Positions 24,357 through 32,585 of a DNA stretch of 36,831 nucleotides are shown here, piece by piece. The stretch comes from Elusimicrobiota bacterium (GTDB lineage Bacteria > Elusimicrobiota > Elusimicrobia > UBA1565). The first letter of the stretch is position 1; each line of letters begins with the position of its first letter. Location of the stretch: contig JACPXC010000021.1 in the NCBI GenBank assembly GCA_016196755.1, positions 1 to 36,831 of the forward strand, given 5' to 3'. A program made the position numbers and the translations under genes. The notes under the pieces are model-generated. The model was not told where the DNA came from and ran no database searches. It saw only the letters and a program-made list of their open reading frames with translations.

Positions 24357-24364
24357 AGGGAAAC

Positions 24365-24703
24365 ATGCTTACTTACGAAACCGTCATCCTGATTCATCCG
24401 CGCCTCTCGGACGCCGAAGTCGGCGAGTTCGCCGAGAAGACCAAGCAAGCCATCGTCAAGGGCGGCGGCGAGGTCGTCGGCGACGATCGTTGGGGCCGCC
24501 GCAAGCTGGCCTACCCGATCGGCAGCTCCCGCGAGGGCTTCTACCTTTACCTCAAGTACAACGCGAAGGGCGAGTTGGTCAACGACATGAACCGTCAGTT
24601 CCGCATTCAAGAAGACGTCCTGCGGACTCTGACCGTCCATGCCGAGGACCCGGCGCACTTCCAGCCCAAGCCCCGGCCTCCGAAGCCCGCACCGGCGGCC
24701 TGA
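24365..24703 (+). CDS. rpsF: Ribosomal protein bS6
   Basis: This is a small-subunit protein that binds 16S rRNA with bS18. The 112 residues follow the family from YETVILIHPRLSDAE through DDRWGRRKLAYPIGSSREGFY to VLRTLTVH, ending in a Pro-rich tail. It opens the conserved rpsF-ssb-rpsR-rplI-dnaB group. Its stop overlaps the ssb start (TGATG). Confidence 0.95.
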   Translation: MLTYETVILIHPRLSDAEVGEFAEKTKQAIVKGGGEVVGDDRWGRRKLAYPIGSSREGFYLYLKYNAKGELVNDMNRQFRIQEDVLRTLTVHAEDPAHFQPKPRPPKPAPAA

Positions 24704-25134
24704 TGGAAGTCCGTCTCCTTTCCCAGAACCTCGTCCTCATCGCGGGGAACCTCACCAAGGACCCCGACTACAAGGTCACGACGGGCGGGCGCGGCGTCCT
24801 GCACCTGCGCGTGGCCGTCAACCGGCGCTATCAGGACAAGGCGTCCGGCGAGTGGAAGGACGACACGACTTTCATCGGCGTGGACGTATGGGGCGACGAA
24901 GCGGCCCGGCTCAAGGACCGCCTCAAGAAGGGCAGCCCCGTCCACGTCGAGGGCCGCCTCAAGAGCCGTGAATACGAGGATAAGGCCACCGGGCAGAAGC
25001 GCACCGCCATCGACATCCTGGCAAACCGCGTCCAGGCGCTGGAGAAATCCGGCGCCGGCGGCGCGGCTCCGGCGTCTAAGGGCGAGGCCGGCGGCGGCAA
25101 GTCTGGAGATGACTTAGAGGAGGTTCCGTTTTGA
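24703..25134 (+). CDS. ssb: Single-stranded DNA-binding protein
   Basis: The 143-residue protein has one OB fold: [73 protein letters not shown] Gly/Ala linker then leads to the acidic C-terminal tip DDLEEVPF, which recruits replication and repair proteins. The position between rpsF and rpsR is conserved in many bacteria. TGATG couplings on both sides fix start and end. Confidence 0.95.
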   Translation: MEVRLLSQNLVLIAGNLTKDPDYKVTTGGRGVLHLRVAVNRRYQDKASGEWKDDTTFIGVDVWGDEAARLKDRLKKGSPVHVEGRLKSREYEDKATGQKRTAIDILANRVQALEKSGAGGAAPASKGEAGGGKSGDDLEEVPF

Positions 25135-25466
25135 TGGCTGACGAGGCGACGGTTACTTCGACGGGGGGCGCGTCGGCGCGTCCCAGCGGCTCCCGGCCTT
25201 CGGCTCCTTCGGGAGCCGGGCGTCCCGGCGCGGGTCCGCGGCGCGGCGGACCGTTCCGCCCGCGCCGAAAGGTCTGCCGGTTCTGCGTCGAGCAGATCAA
25301 GAAGGTGGACTTCAAGCAGATCCAGGTGCTGCGCACGTTCACGACGGAGCGCGGGCGCATCCTCTCGAGCCGGATCACGGGGAACTGCGCGAAGCACCAG
25401 CGGCAGCTGACGTGCGCGGTCAAGCGCGCGCGTTATTTGGCGCTCTTGCCGTTCACGGCGTCCTAA
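25134..25466 (+). CDS. rpsR: Ribosomal protein bS18 with extended N-terminus
   Basis: The family core starts near residue 44: [45 protein letters not shown]. The cysteines (CRFC and NCAKH) suggest the zinc-binding form. About 43 Gly/Ser/Pro-rich residues precede it, longer than usual and probably disordered. The ATG at 25134 overlaps the ssb stop. Confidence 0.94.
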   Translation: MADEATVTSTGGASARPSGSRPSAPSGAGRPGAGPRRGGPFRPRRKVCRFCVEQIKKVDFKQIQVLRTFTTERGRILSSRITGNCAKHQRQLTCAVKRARYLALLPFTAS

Positions 25467-25498
25467 GAACGCCCAACAGGGATTAAAGGGGTCGTCAG

Positions 25499-25945
25499 AT
25501 GAAAGTCATCCTCCGCAAGGACGTCGAGAAGCTCGGACAAGCCGGTCAGGTCAAGGACGTCAAGAACGGCTTCTTCCGCAACATGCTCTCCCCTCGCGGG
25601 CTGGCCCTCGAGGCCACCCCGGCGATCATCGCCGAGTTCGAGAAGGGCGAGAAGCGCCGCGCCGCCCAGCGCGAGAAATCGCTCGCCGCGGCCAAGGACT
25701 CGGCCGTTAAGCTCGGCGACGTGAAGCTGACGTTCTCGCGCCCCGTCGGCGAGAACGGCAAACTCTTCGGCTCGGTCGGCAAAGCCGACATCGTCAAGAG
25801 CCTCAAGGCCGCCGGCCACGAGTTCGACAAAGAGGGCGTGCTGCTCGCCGCGCCGATCAAGGACGCCGGCGACAGCGAGGTCGAGCTCCGGCTTGGCCCA
25901 GGCGTCTTGGCCAAGATAAAGGTCTCGGTCGTCGCCCGCGCTTAG
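25499..25945 (+). CDS. rplI: Ribosomal protein bL9
   Basis: The 148-residue protein has the N-terminal rRNA-binding domain MKVILRKDVEKLGQAGQVKDVKNGFFRNML, a long connecting helix (about 41-75) and the C-terminal domain ENGKLFGSVGKADIVKSL. The length is normal. It follows rpsR after 32 bases. Confidence 0.96.
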   Translation: MKVILRKDVEKLGQAGQVKDVKNGFFRNMLSPRGLALEATPAIIAEFEKGEKRRAAQREKSLAAAKDSAVKLGDVKLTFSRPVGENGKLFGSVGKADIVKSLKAAGHEFDKEGVLLAAPIKDAGDSEVELRLGPGVLAKIKVSVVARA

Positions 25946-25959
25946 TCCCAGAGACGCGC

Positions 25960-27363
25960 GTGGCGGATCTCCTCCAGCTGCCGCCGCAGGCCCTCGAGGC
26001 CGAGATGGCCGTCCTCGGCTCGATGATGATCCACGCCGAGGCGGTGGATCGGGCCGTCGAGCTGCTCGACGAAGCCGACTTCTATAAGGAAACCCACCGC
26101 CGGGTCTTCCACGCCGCCGCCGAGATCCACCGCGCCAATCAGGCCGTCGACGTCATCACGGTAGGCGACCACCTGCGCTCCCAGAAGCTGCTCGGCGAGG
26201 TGGGCGGCCCGCAGTTCCTCCAGGAGCTCGTCAACAAGGTCTCGACGGCGGCCCACGTCGAGCACTACGCGAACATCGTGCGCGAGAAGTCGGTCCTGCG
26301 CGAGCTCATCAAAGTCTCGACCGAGGTGGTCGGGCAGGCCTACCGCGAGGAGAAGCCATCCAGCCAACTGCTCGACGAGGCTCAGGGCCGGATCATGCAG
26401 GTGGCCCAGCGCTCGACGGTCACGGGCTTCGTGGCCGCCAAGGACCTGGCCCATGACGTGATCAGCGACATCGAGGCCCTGGCCCAGCGCAAGGGCGAGG
26501 TGACGGGTGTGGGCACGGGCCTCAAGAAGTTCGACCGCATGACGGCCGGCTTCCAGAAAGGCGACCTCATCCTCATCGCGGCGCGCCCCAGCCAGGGAAA
26601 GACCGCCCTCGCCCTCAACATCGCGGCGCACGTGGTCTTAAACAACAAGGTCGCGACCGCCACCGCCTTCTTCTCGCTGGAGATGTCGCGCAACGCCATC
26701 ATGACCCGCCTCATCGCCTCCGAGGCGCGGGTCAACCTCCACGAGGCCCGCAACGGATTCTTCCGCCGCGACCGCTGGACCGACCTCACCAACGCCGCGG
26801 CCCGCATCTCCGAGTCGCCGCTATTTATCGACGACTCGGCCGGGCTGTCTATCTTGGACGTCCGCTCGCGCGCGCGCCGCCTCCAGCTCGAGCTCCAGAG
26901 CCGCGGGCAGGCCTTGGGCCTGATCATGATCGACTACCTCCAGCTCATGCGCGGGCCCAACCGCCGGGTCGAGAACCGCCAGCAGGAGGTCTCCGAGATC
27001 TCCCGGGGCCTCAAGCATCTGGCGCGCGACATGAACATCCCCGTGGTCGCCCTCTCCCAGCTCAACCGCCGCTCCGAGGACAAGGGGCGGACCGACAACA
27101 AGCCGCAGATGTCCGACCTCCGCGACTCCGGCTCGCTCGAGCAGGATGCCGACGTCATCGCCCTCATCCACCGCGAGGGCTATTACAACCGCTCCGACCC
27201 CACCGTCGAGCGCAACGCCGAGCTCATCATCGCCAAGCAGCGCAACGGCCCCGTGGGCACCTGCGAGCTGACCTTCATCTCGGAGCTGGCCCGCTTCGAG
27301 AACAAGGAGCTCGGCGGAGCCGAGTCCGAAGAGGCGGAAGACACCCAGGTCAGCTTCTCGTGA
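25960..27363 (+). CDS. dnaB: Replicative DNA helicase DnaB
   Basis: DnaB is the hexameric helicase at the replication fork. The 467-residue protein has the N-terminal helical domain (PPQALEAEMAVLGSMM, to about 150) and a RecA-like C-terminal domain. That domain carries Walker A ARPSQGKTALA (about 208-218), Walker B LIMIDYLQLM, and the DnaB motif SDLRDSGSLEQDADVI. No intein is present. GTG 25960 is the start, with only a weak ribosome binding site. Confidence 0.96.
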   Translation: MADLLQLPPQALEAEMAVLGSMMIHAEAVDRAVELLDEADFYKETHRRVFHAAAEIHRANQAVDVITVGDHLRSQKLLGEVGGPQFLQELVNKVSTAAHVEHYANIVREKSVLRELIKVSTEVVGQAYREEKPSSQLLDEAQGRIMQVAQRSTVTGFVAAKDLAHDVISDIEALAQRKGEVTGVGTGLKKFDRMTAGFQKGDLILIAARPSQGKTALALNIAAHVVLNNKVATATAFFSLEMSRNAIMTRLIASEARVNLHEARNGFFRRDRWTDLTNAAARISESPLFIDDSAGLSILDVRSRARRLQLELQSRGQALGLIMIDYLQLMRGPNRRVENRQQEVSEISRGLKHLARDMNIPVVALSQLNRRSEDKGRTDNKPQMSDLRDSGSLEQDADVIALIHREGYYNRSDPTVERNAELIIAKQRNGPVGTCELTFISELARFENKELGGAESEEAEDTQVSFS

Positions 27364-28511
27364 CCTTGCCGGGGCGCACCGGGCGCCTCCCGCGCTTGTG
27401 GCGGCCGACCTGGGCCGAAGTCGACTTGGGGGCCCTCCGGCGCAACCTGCGACGGCTCAACAAGACCGCGCGCGTCCCCCTGCTCTTCGTCGTCAAGGCC
27501 GACGCCTACGGACACGGCGCGGCGCGCGCCGCGCGCGCGGCGCTCGAGGTCGACGCGGTCGCGGCGCTCGGGGTCTCCTCGGTGGAGGAGGGGGCCGCGC
27601 TGCGCGAGGCCGGGATCAAGGCCCCCATCCTCATCCTCGGTTCGCTCTACCCTTTCGAGAGCACGCTGGCGGCCATCCACTACGGGCTGACCCCTACGGT
27701 GGCCTCGCTGGAGGGCGCGCGCCGGATCCAGCTCGCCGCCGCCGGCCTGCGCGGCGCCGACCGGCGGCTCCTGCCGCTGTCCTGCCATCTCAAGATCGAT
27801 ACCGGCATGGGGCGCGTCGGCGTGCGCTGGCCGGCGGGGCGCGAGGTGGTCCAGTCGCTTTTGGCCTCGCCGGGGGTGCGCTTGGAGGGGCTCTACACGC
27901 ACCTCGCGCGCGCCGAGGACTCGCCCTCGTTCACGAAGCGCCAGCTCGCCGTCTTCGCGCGCGCGGTGCGCGAGTCGGAGTCGCTGGGCGCGCGCTTCAA
28001 GTGGCGGCACGCGGCCAATTCGGCCGGAGCCCTGCTGTGGCCGGAGAGCCGCTGGGACCTGGTGCGCCCGGGCCTCGCCGCCTACGGCCTATGGGAGGGC
28101 TTCGAGCCGGTGCTCTCCCTCAAAACCCGGGTGGTCTTCGTAAAGAACGTCCCGCGCGGCACGCCGCTGGGCTACGGCGGGCTGTTCCGGACCCGGCGCG
28201 CCTCGCGCATCGCCACGCTTCCGATCGGCTACGCCGACGGCCTGCCGCGCGTGCTCTCCACCGGCCGTCGCCGGGCCGAGGTCCTGGTCCGGGGGCGGCG
28301 CTGTGCTCTGGCCGGGGCGATCTCGATGGACATGGCGATGGCCGACGTCACCGGGGTCCCGGGCGTGTCGGTCGGCGACGAGGCCGTCCTCATCGGCCGG
28401 TCCGGGTCCGAGGAGCAGGGGGCCGGCGCGCTGGCGGCGCTGGCCGGCACCATCCCCTACGAGATCGTCACGGGCTTGACCTCGCGGGTTCCCAGGCTTT
28501 ACCGCGAATGA
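27360..28511 (+). CDS. alr: Alanine racemase
   Basis: Alr supplies D-alanine for peptidoglycan. The 383-residue protein has the PLP lysine in FVVKADAYGHGA, the dimer-site HLKIDTGMGRVG, the catalytic tyrosine segment LGYGGLFRT, LPIGYADGLPRVL, and the C-terminal beta domain with AISMDMAMADVT. The GTG start overlaps the dnaB stop (GTGA), so the two are translationally coupled. Confidence 0.95.
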   Translation: MTLPGRTGRLPRLWRPTWAEVDLGALRRNLRRLNKTARVPLLFVVKADAYGHGAARAARAALEVDAVAALGVSSVEEGAALREAGIKAPILILGSLYPFESTLAAIHYGLTPTVASLEGARRIQLAAAGLRGADRRLLPLSCHLKIDTGMGRVGVRWPAGREVVQSLLASPGVRLEGLYTHLARAEDSPSFTKRQLAVFARAVRESESLGARFKWRHAANSAGALLWPESRWDLVRPGLAAYGLWEGFEPVLSLKTRVVFVKNVPRGTPLGYGGLFRTRRASRIATLPIGYADGLPRVLSTGRRRAEVLVRGRRCALAGAISMDMAMADVTGVPGVSVGDEAVLIGRSGSEEQGAGALAALAGTIPYEIVTGLTSRVPRLYRE

Positions 28512-29365
28512 GCCGTCTAAACGGCTACAATAATAAGCATTATTCGATGCCGATAGCCGCCATGTTCCTGGCCGCCGCGCTGATCCCGGCCGCCCGCGCC
28601 GCCGAGCCCGAACCGGCTCCGGCCGCCGCCCCCATGGCCTCGGAGGCGGCACTTCCTCGCGATAGCGCTCGGTCGGCCGCCCCCATGGCCGGGGTCGAAG
28701 TCGTGGTGGATGACCTGGACGATTTCAACGGCTTCGACGAGGAGTTCGCCCCCGCCAAGCCCGTGCGCGACCCGCTGGGCGGCTGGAACCGGGCGGTCTT
28801 CCATTTCAACGACAAGTTCTACTTCTGGCTGGCCAAGCCGGCGGCCCGCGGCTACGGCTTCGTCGTCCCCAAGCCGCTGCGCACGGCCATCGACCGCGGC
28901 TTCAACAACATGCGCTACCCGGTGCGCCTGGTCGGCTGCCTGATGCAGGCCAAGCTCAAGCGCGCCGGCGGCGAGACCCGGCGCTTCCTCGTCAACTCGA
29001 CGCTGGGGGTGGGGGGGCTCTTCGACCCCGCCGCGCGCTGGTTCCGTTGGAAGCGTCCCCCCGAAGAGGACCTCGGACAGGCCCTGGGGGCCTGGGGCTT
29101 GGGGCCGGGCTTCCCGCTGGGCATCCCGTTCCTCGGGCAGAACAACCTGCGCGACGGCCTGATGCTCTTCCCCGCCGTCTATTTGAGCCCCGTCCCGTGG
29201 ATCACCGACGTCCCGACGAGCTTCGGGGTCGGCGCCGGGGAGCAGTTGAACTACGTCTCCCTGCATATCGGGGAATACGAGAGCCTCAAGAAGGACGCCC
29301 TCGACCCGTATGCGTTCATCCGCGACGCGCAGCTGCGCAGCCGCGAGAAGAAGATCAAGGAGTGA
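28508..29365 (+). CDS. mlaA: MlaA (VacJ) family outer-membrane lipid-asymmetry protein
   Basis: MlaA extracts misplaced phospholipids from the outer leaflet of the outer membrane. Family features are DPLGGWNRAVFHFNDKFYFWLAKP, VPKPLRTAIDRGFNNMRYP, RFLVNSTLGVGGLFDPA and LGIPFLGQNNLRDG. The signal peptide MPIAAMFLAAALIPAARAA has no lipobox cysteine, so this form is probably not a lipoprotein. Two starts are possible: ATG 28508 overlaps the alr stop (ATGA), and ATG 28547 begins exactly at the signal peptide. Between them lie AT-rich inverted repeats. Length is 285 residues with the first start. Confidence 0.9.
   Translation: MSRLNGYNNKHYSMPIAAMFLAAALIPAARAAEPEPAPAAAPMASEAALPRDSARSAAPMAGVEVVVDDLDDFNGFDEEFAPAKPVRDPLGGWNRAVFHFNDKFYFWLAKPAARGYGFVVPKPLRTAIDRGFNNMRYPVRLVGCLMQAKLKRAGGETRRFLVNSTLGVGGLFDPAARWFRWKRPPEEDLGQALGAWGLGPGFPLGIPFLGQNNLRDGLMLFPAVYLSPVPWITDVPTSFGVGAGEQLNYVSLHIGEYESLKKDALDPYAFIRDAQLRSREKKIKE
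28511..28544. repeat. Two inverted repeats at the alr-mlaA junction
   Basis: AGCCGT-CTAA-ACGGCT (28511-28526) and AATAAT-AAGC-ATTATT (28529-28544) are both perfect and nearly adjacent, in an unusually AT-rich patch. They fall within the first codons of mlaA if it starts at 28508. No T-run follows. Confidence 0.5.
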
Positions 29366-29367
29366 CC

Positions 29368-30039
29368 ATGAAGATCGCCCTCATCCTCCCGTTAGCCGTC
29401 GTCTTCGCGGCTCCGGTCGCTCAGGAGGCGGCGCTTCCCAGCGCTGCCGCCGTCCTCGCGGCGGCTCCCTCCGGTGACGCGAAAGCCGTCCGGACCCTCA
29501 TCGAGACCTCGGTCAATCAGATCCTGGTCGTGCTCAAGGACAGGGGCACCGACCGCGAGACCAAGAAGAAGAAGGTCGTCACGGTCGGCGAGTCTCTCTT
29601 CGACTTCCCGCTGGTGGCCAAGCTCGTGCTCGGCCGCGAGCACTGGCCCAAATTCGACGCCGGCCAGCAGAAGGAGTTTCGGACCTTGTTCGTCAAGCAG
29701 CTCCAGGACTCCTATTTCGAGAAGGTCGACCTCCTGACCGACGAGGTCGTCGAGTTCTCGGACCCGGCCGGCCAGAAGGACGGGAAGATGACGATGCTGA
29801 CCCACATCATCTCCAAGAACGAGCGCTACGAGATGCTCTATAAGATCTACAAGAAGGCCGGCGCCTGGAAGGTCTACGACGTGGAGATCGAGGGGATCAG
29901 CCTCGTGAAGGCCTACGGCGCCCAGTATGACGAGTTCCTCCGAAAGGCGAAGCCCGCCGACCTGATCAAGAAGCTGCGCGAGCAGCCCTTCGAGCGCCCT
30001 AAGGAGCTCGAGAACAAGGAGAAGGCCAAGAAGAGCTGA
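29368..30039 (+). CDS. mlaC: MlaC/Ttg2D (HpnM-like) periplasmic lipid-binding protein
   Basis: The protein ferries phospholipid (or, for HpnM, hopanoid-related lipid) between membranes. The 223 residues comprise a signal peptide (to about 18), then the MlaC fold: IETSVNQILVVLKDR, FDFPLVAKLVLGREHWPKFDAGQQKEF is split around residue 80, LTHIISKNERYEMLYKIYK, and WKVYDVEIEGISLVKAYGAQYDEFL. AAGGAG precedes the ATG at 29368. It sits between mlaA and an RND permease and overlaps the latter (TGATG). Confidence 0.9.
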   Translation: MKIALILPLAVVFAAPVAQEAALPSAAAVLAAAPSGDAKAVRTLIETSVNQILVVLKDRGTDRETKKKKVVTVGESLFDFPLVAKLVLGREHWPKFDAGQQKEFRTLFVKQLQDSYFEKVDLLTDEVVEFSDPAGQKDGKMTMLTHIISKNERYEMLYKIYKKAGAWKVYDVEIEGISLVKAYGAQYDEFLRKAKPADLIKKLREQPFERPKELENKEKAKKS

Positions 30040-32585
30040 TGCGTCGCCTCTTCTCCAGCGCCTTCTGGAGCGACCTCTATGGGGCCGCCGTCCTGAGCCG
30101 GCCGCGGCTGACCCTGCTCGCCCTGGCGGGGGTGGTCGCCGTCTGCGCCGTCTACGCGCGGGACTTCCGGCTCGACGCCTCGGGGGACCAGCTCGTCCTC
30201 GAACACGACGACGACGTCCGCTACTACCGCACCCTGACCGACCGCTTCGGCTCGGGGGAGTTCGTGGTGGTCACCTACACCCCGCCCGAGGACCTCTTCT
30301 CCGACGCCTCCCTGGTCCGCCTCAAGCGCCTGCGCGAGGCGCTCAGGGCCCTGCCGCGCGTCGAGTCCGTCGTAACGATTCTCGACGCCCCGCTGCTCAA
30401 GAACCCGGCCGGGACCTTGAAGGAGCTCAAGGACAACATCAAGACGCTCGAGTCGCCCTCGGCCAATCGCGGGCTCGCCATCATCGAGTTCCGCGACAGC
30501 CCGATCTACCAGGACAACCTGGTCAGCGCCGACCTCAAGTCAACCGCCATCCAGGTCAACTTCCACCCCGACGCCGCGCTCAACGAGCTGACCTCGCGCC
30601 GCTACGCCCTGCGCGAGCTGCGCCGGCAGGGCAAGCTGACCCCGCAGCAGGACGCCCAACTGAGCGCGGTCGAGCGCGACCACCGCCGCCTCACCGACGA
30701 GCAGCGCTCCTGGCGCCGCGACGACATCGCGGCGATCCGCCGCGTCATCACGGGATTTAGCGTGGAGAGCCGCATCCACCTCGGCGGCGTGCCGATGATC
30801 GTCGACGACATCATCTCGATGATCCGCAAGGACGTGGCGGTCTTCGGAGTCGGGATGATCGTCTACCTGGTCTGTCTCCTCAGCCTCATCTTCCGGAGCG
30901 TGCGCTACGCGGCGCTGCCGCTGTTGACCAGCGTGCTCTCGGTCGTCGTGATGGTGGGCATCCTCGGCTTCTGGCACTGGGACGTCACGATCGTCTCCTC
31001 GAACTTCATCTCCCTGCAGCTCGTGTTCACCATCGAGATCGGCGTCCACTTCATGATGCGCTACCGCGAGCTCCTGCGCGAGAACCCCGACTGGTCCAAC
31101 GAGGTCCTGGTGGCCGCGGCGGTGCGGGGCACCTTCGAGCCGATGTTCTACGCGATCCTGACCACCATCGCGGGCTTTGCGTCGCTGGTCTTCTGCGACA
31201 TCGTCCCGATCGTGAGCTTCGGCTGGATGATGACGATGGGCCTCTGCATCACCCTGGCGATGGCCTACGTCCTCATCCCGTCGCTCCTGCTGCTGCTCGG
31301 CAAGCCCAAGGCGGTTCCGCAGGACGCCGAACTCGAGTTCGGCCATGGCGTGGCGCTGTTCTTCGCCCGCGTCGCCGACCGCCGGCCCGGCCTGGTCTAC
31401 GGCGTGAGCGCGGCATTCACCGTGCTGACCGTCGTCGGCTGCATGCGCCTCGAGGTCGAGAACAGCTTTATCTCCTATTTCAAGAAGTCTACCGATATCT
31501 ACCAAGGCATGGCCTTCATCGACCAGCATCTCGGCGGGACCACGCCGCTCGACGTCGTGCTGAACTTCGGCTCTCCCGCTCCCAAGAAAGCCGCCGAAGA
31601 GCCGCCTCCGGCTGACGATGAGTTCTCCGAGTTCGGCGAGTTCGACCCCTCCAACGAGGACCCCGCGAAGTACTGGTTCACGAGCCACAAGCTCGAGCTC
31701 ATCGAGAAGGTGCACGACTATCTTGACGGGCTCGAGGCCACCGGCAAGGTCATGTCGCTGGCCACGGCCTGGAAGGTGGCCAAGGGTCTCAACAACGACA
31801 AACCGATGGACGATTTCGGGACCGCCCTGCTGTTTAAGTCGATGCCGGGGCGCTCGAAGGAGGTCCTGATCGACCCCTACGTCTCGGTGGCGCAGGGCCA
31901 GGCGCGCATCACGACCCGGATCAAGGACTCGATGGGCCACCTGCGCCGCGACGCCCTGCTCAAGGAGATCCGCGCCGACCTGACCGGCAAGCTCGGCCTC
32001 AAGGAGGGGGAGTTTCGGATCAGCGGGCTCATGGTGCTCTACAACAATCTGCTCCAGAGCCTCTATTCCTCGCAGATCAAGACCATAGGCTTCAGCACGC
32101 TCTCTCTGTTTCCGATGTTCCTGCTCTTTTTTCAATCGCTGCGTATATCGCTGCTCGTCATCATCCCCAACTTCATCGCCTCGATGGTGGTCCTCGGCGT
32201 CATGGGGCTGTGGGGGATACCTCTGGACGTCATGACCATCACGATCGTGGCCATCGTCGTCGGCATCGCGGTCGACAACACGATGCACTACCTCCACCGC
32301 TTCGAGGAGGAGTTCCCCAAGGATCGCGACTACCGGAAGACCATGTTCCGCTGCCACGCCAGCGTCGGCCACGCGATGCAGTACGCGACGCTGACCAACG
32401 CCACGGGGTTCTGCATCCTGGCGCTGTCGAATTTCATCCCGACCATCCTGTTCGGGGCGCTGACCGCATTCGCGCTGGCGATGGCGCTGCTTATGGCGAT
32501 GACCCTCCTGCCGCTGCTCATCATCCACCTAAAGCCCTACGGCCCCGAGGGATTCCCGCCGGGCGGGAGGGCCGTGCATGGCTAG
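30039..32585 (+). CDS. RND/MMPL-family (HpnN-like) lipid exporter
   Basis: The 848-residue protein has the duplicated RND topology. TM1 is at about 22-40, then a large periplasmic domain, then TM2-6 (about 262-425). TM7 is at about 447-466, then a second periplasmic loop with an acidic insert (DDEFSEFGEFDPSNED), then TM8-12 (about 690-835). Charged residues in the putative proton path are visible in IEIGVHFMMRY and GIAVDNTMHYLHRF. This is the MMPL/HpnN subgroup, which moves lipids, rather than AcrB-type drug pumps. With mlaA and mlaC upstream, an inter-membrane lipid transport role is inferred. It overlaps radA by 8 bases. Confidence 0.85.
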   Translation: MRRLFSSAFWSDLYGAAVLSRPRLTLLALAGVVAVCAVYARDFRLDASGDQLVLEHDDDVRYYRTLTDRFGSGEFVVVTYTPPEDLFSDASLVRLKRLREALRALPRVESVVTILDAPLLKNPAGTLKELKDNIKTLESPSANRGLAIIEFRDSPIYQDNLVSADLKSTAIQVNFHPDAALNELTSRRYALRELRRQGKLTPQQDAQLSAVERDHRRLTDEQRSWRRDDIAAIRRVITGFSVESRIHLGGVPMIVDDIISMIRKDVAVFGVGMIVYLVCLLSLIFRSVRYAALPLLTSVLSVVVMVGILGFWHWDVTIVSSNFISLQLVFTIEIGVHFMMRYRELLRENPDWSNEVLVAAAVRGTFEPMFYAILTTIAGFASLVFCDIVPIVSFGWMMTMGLCITLAMAYVLIPSLLLLLGKPKAVPQDAELEFGHGVALFFARVADRRPGLVYGVSAAFTVLTVVGCMRLEVENSFISYFKKSTDIYQGMAFIDQHLGGTTPLDVVLNFGSPAPKKAAEEPPPADDEFSEFGEFDPSNEDPAKYWFTSHKLELIEKVHDYLDGLEATGKVMSLATAWKVAKGLNNDKPMDDFGTALLFKSMPGRSKEVLIDPYVSVAQGQARITTRIKDSMGHLRRDALLKEIRADLTGKLGLKEGEFRISGLMVLYNNLLQSLYSSQIKTIGFSTLSLFPMFLLFFQSLRISLLVIIPNFIASMVVLGVMGLWGIPLDVMTITIVAIVVGIAVDNTMHYLHRFEEEFPKDRDYRKTMFRCHASVGHAMQYATLTNATGFCILALSNFIPTILFGALTAFALAMALLMAMTLLPLLIIHLKPYGPEGFPPGGRAVHG

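Noticed and set aside
30540-32528. Leftward open frame of 662 codons opposite the RND permease
   Set aside because: It is His/Asp/Glu/Arg-rich without domains and wholly antisense to a well-supported membrane protein; a high-GC artefact.
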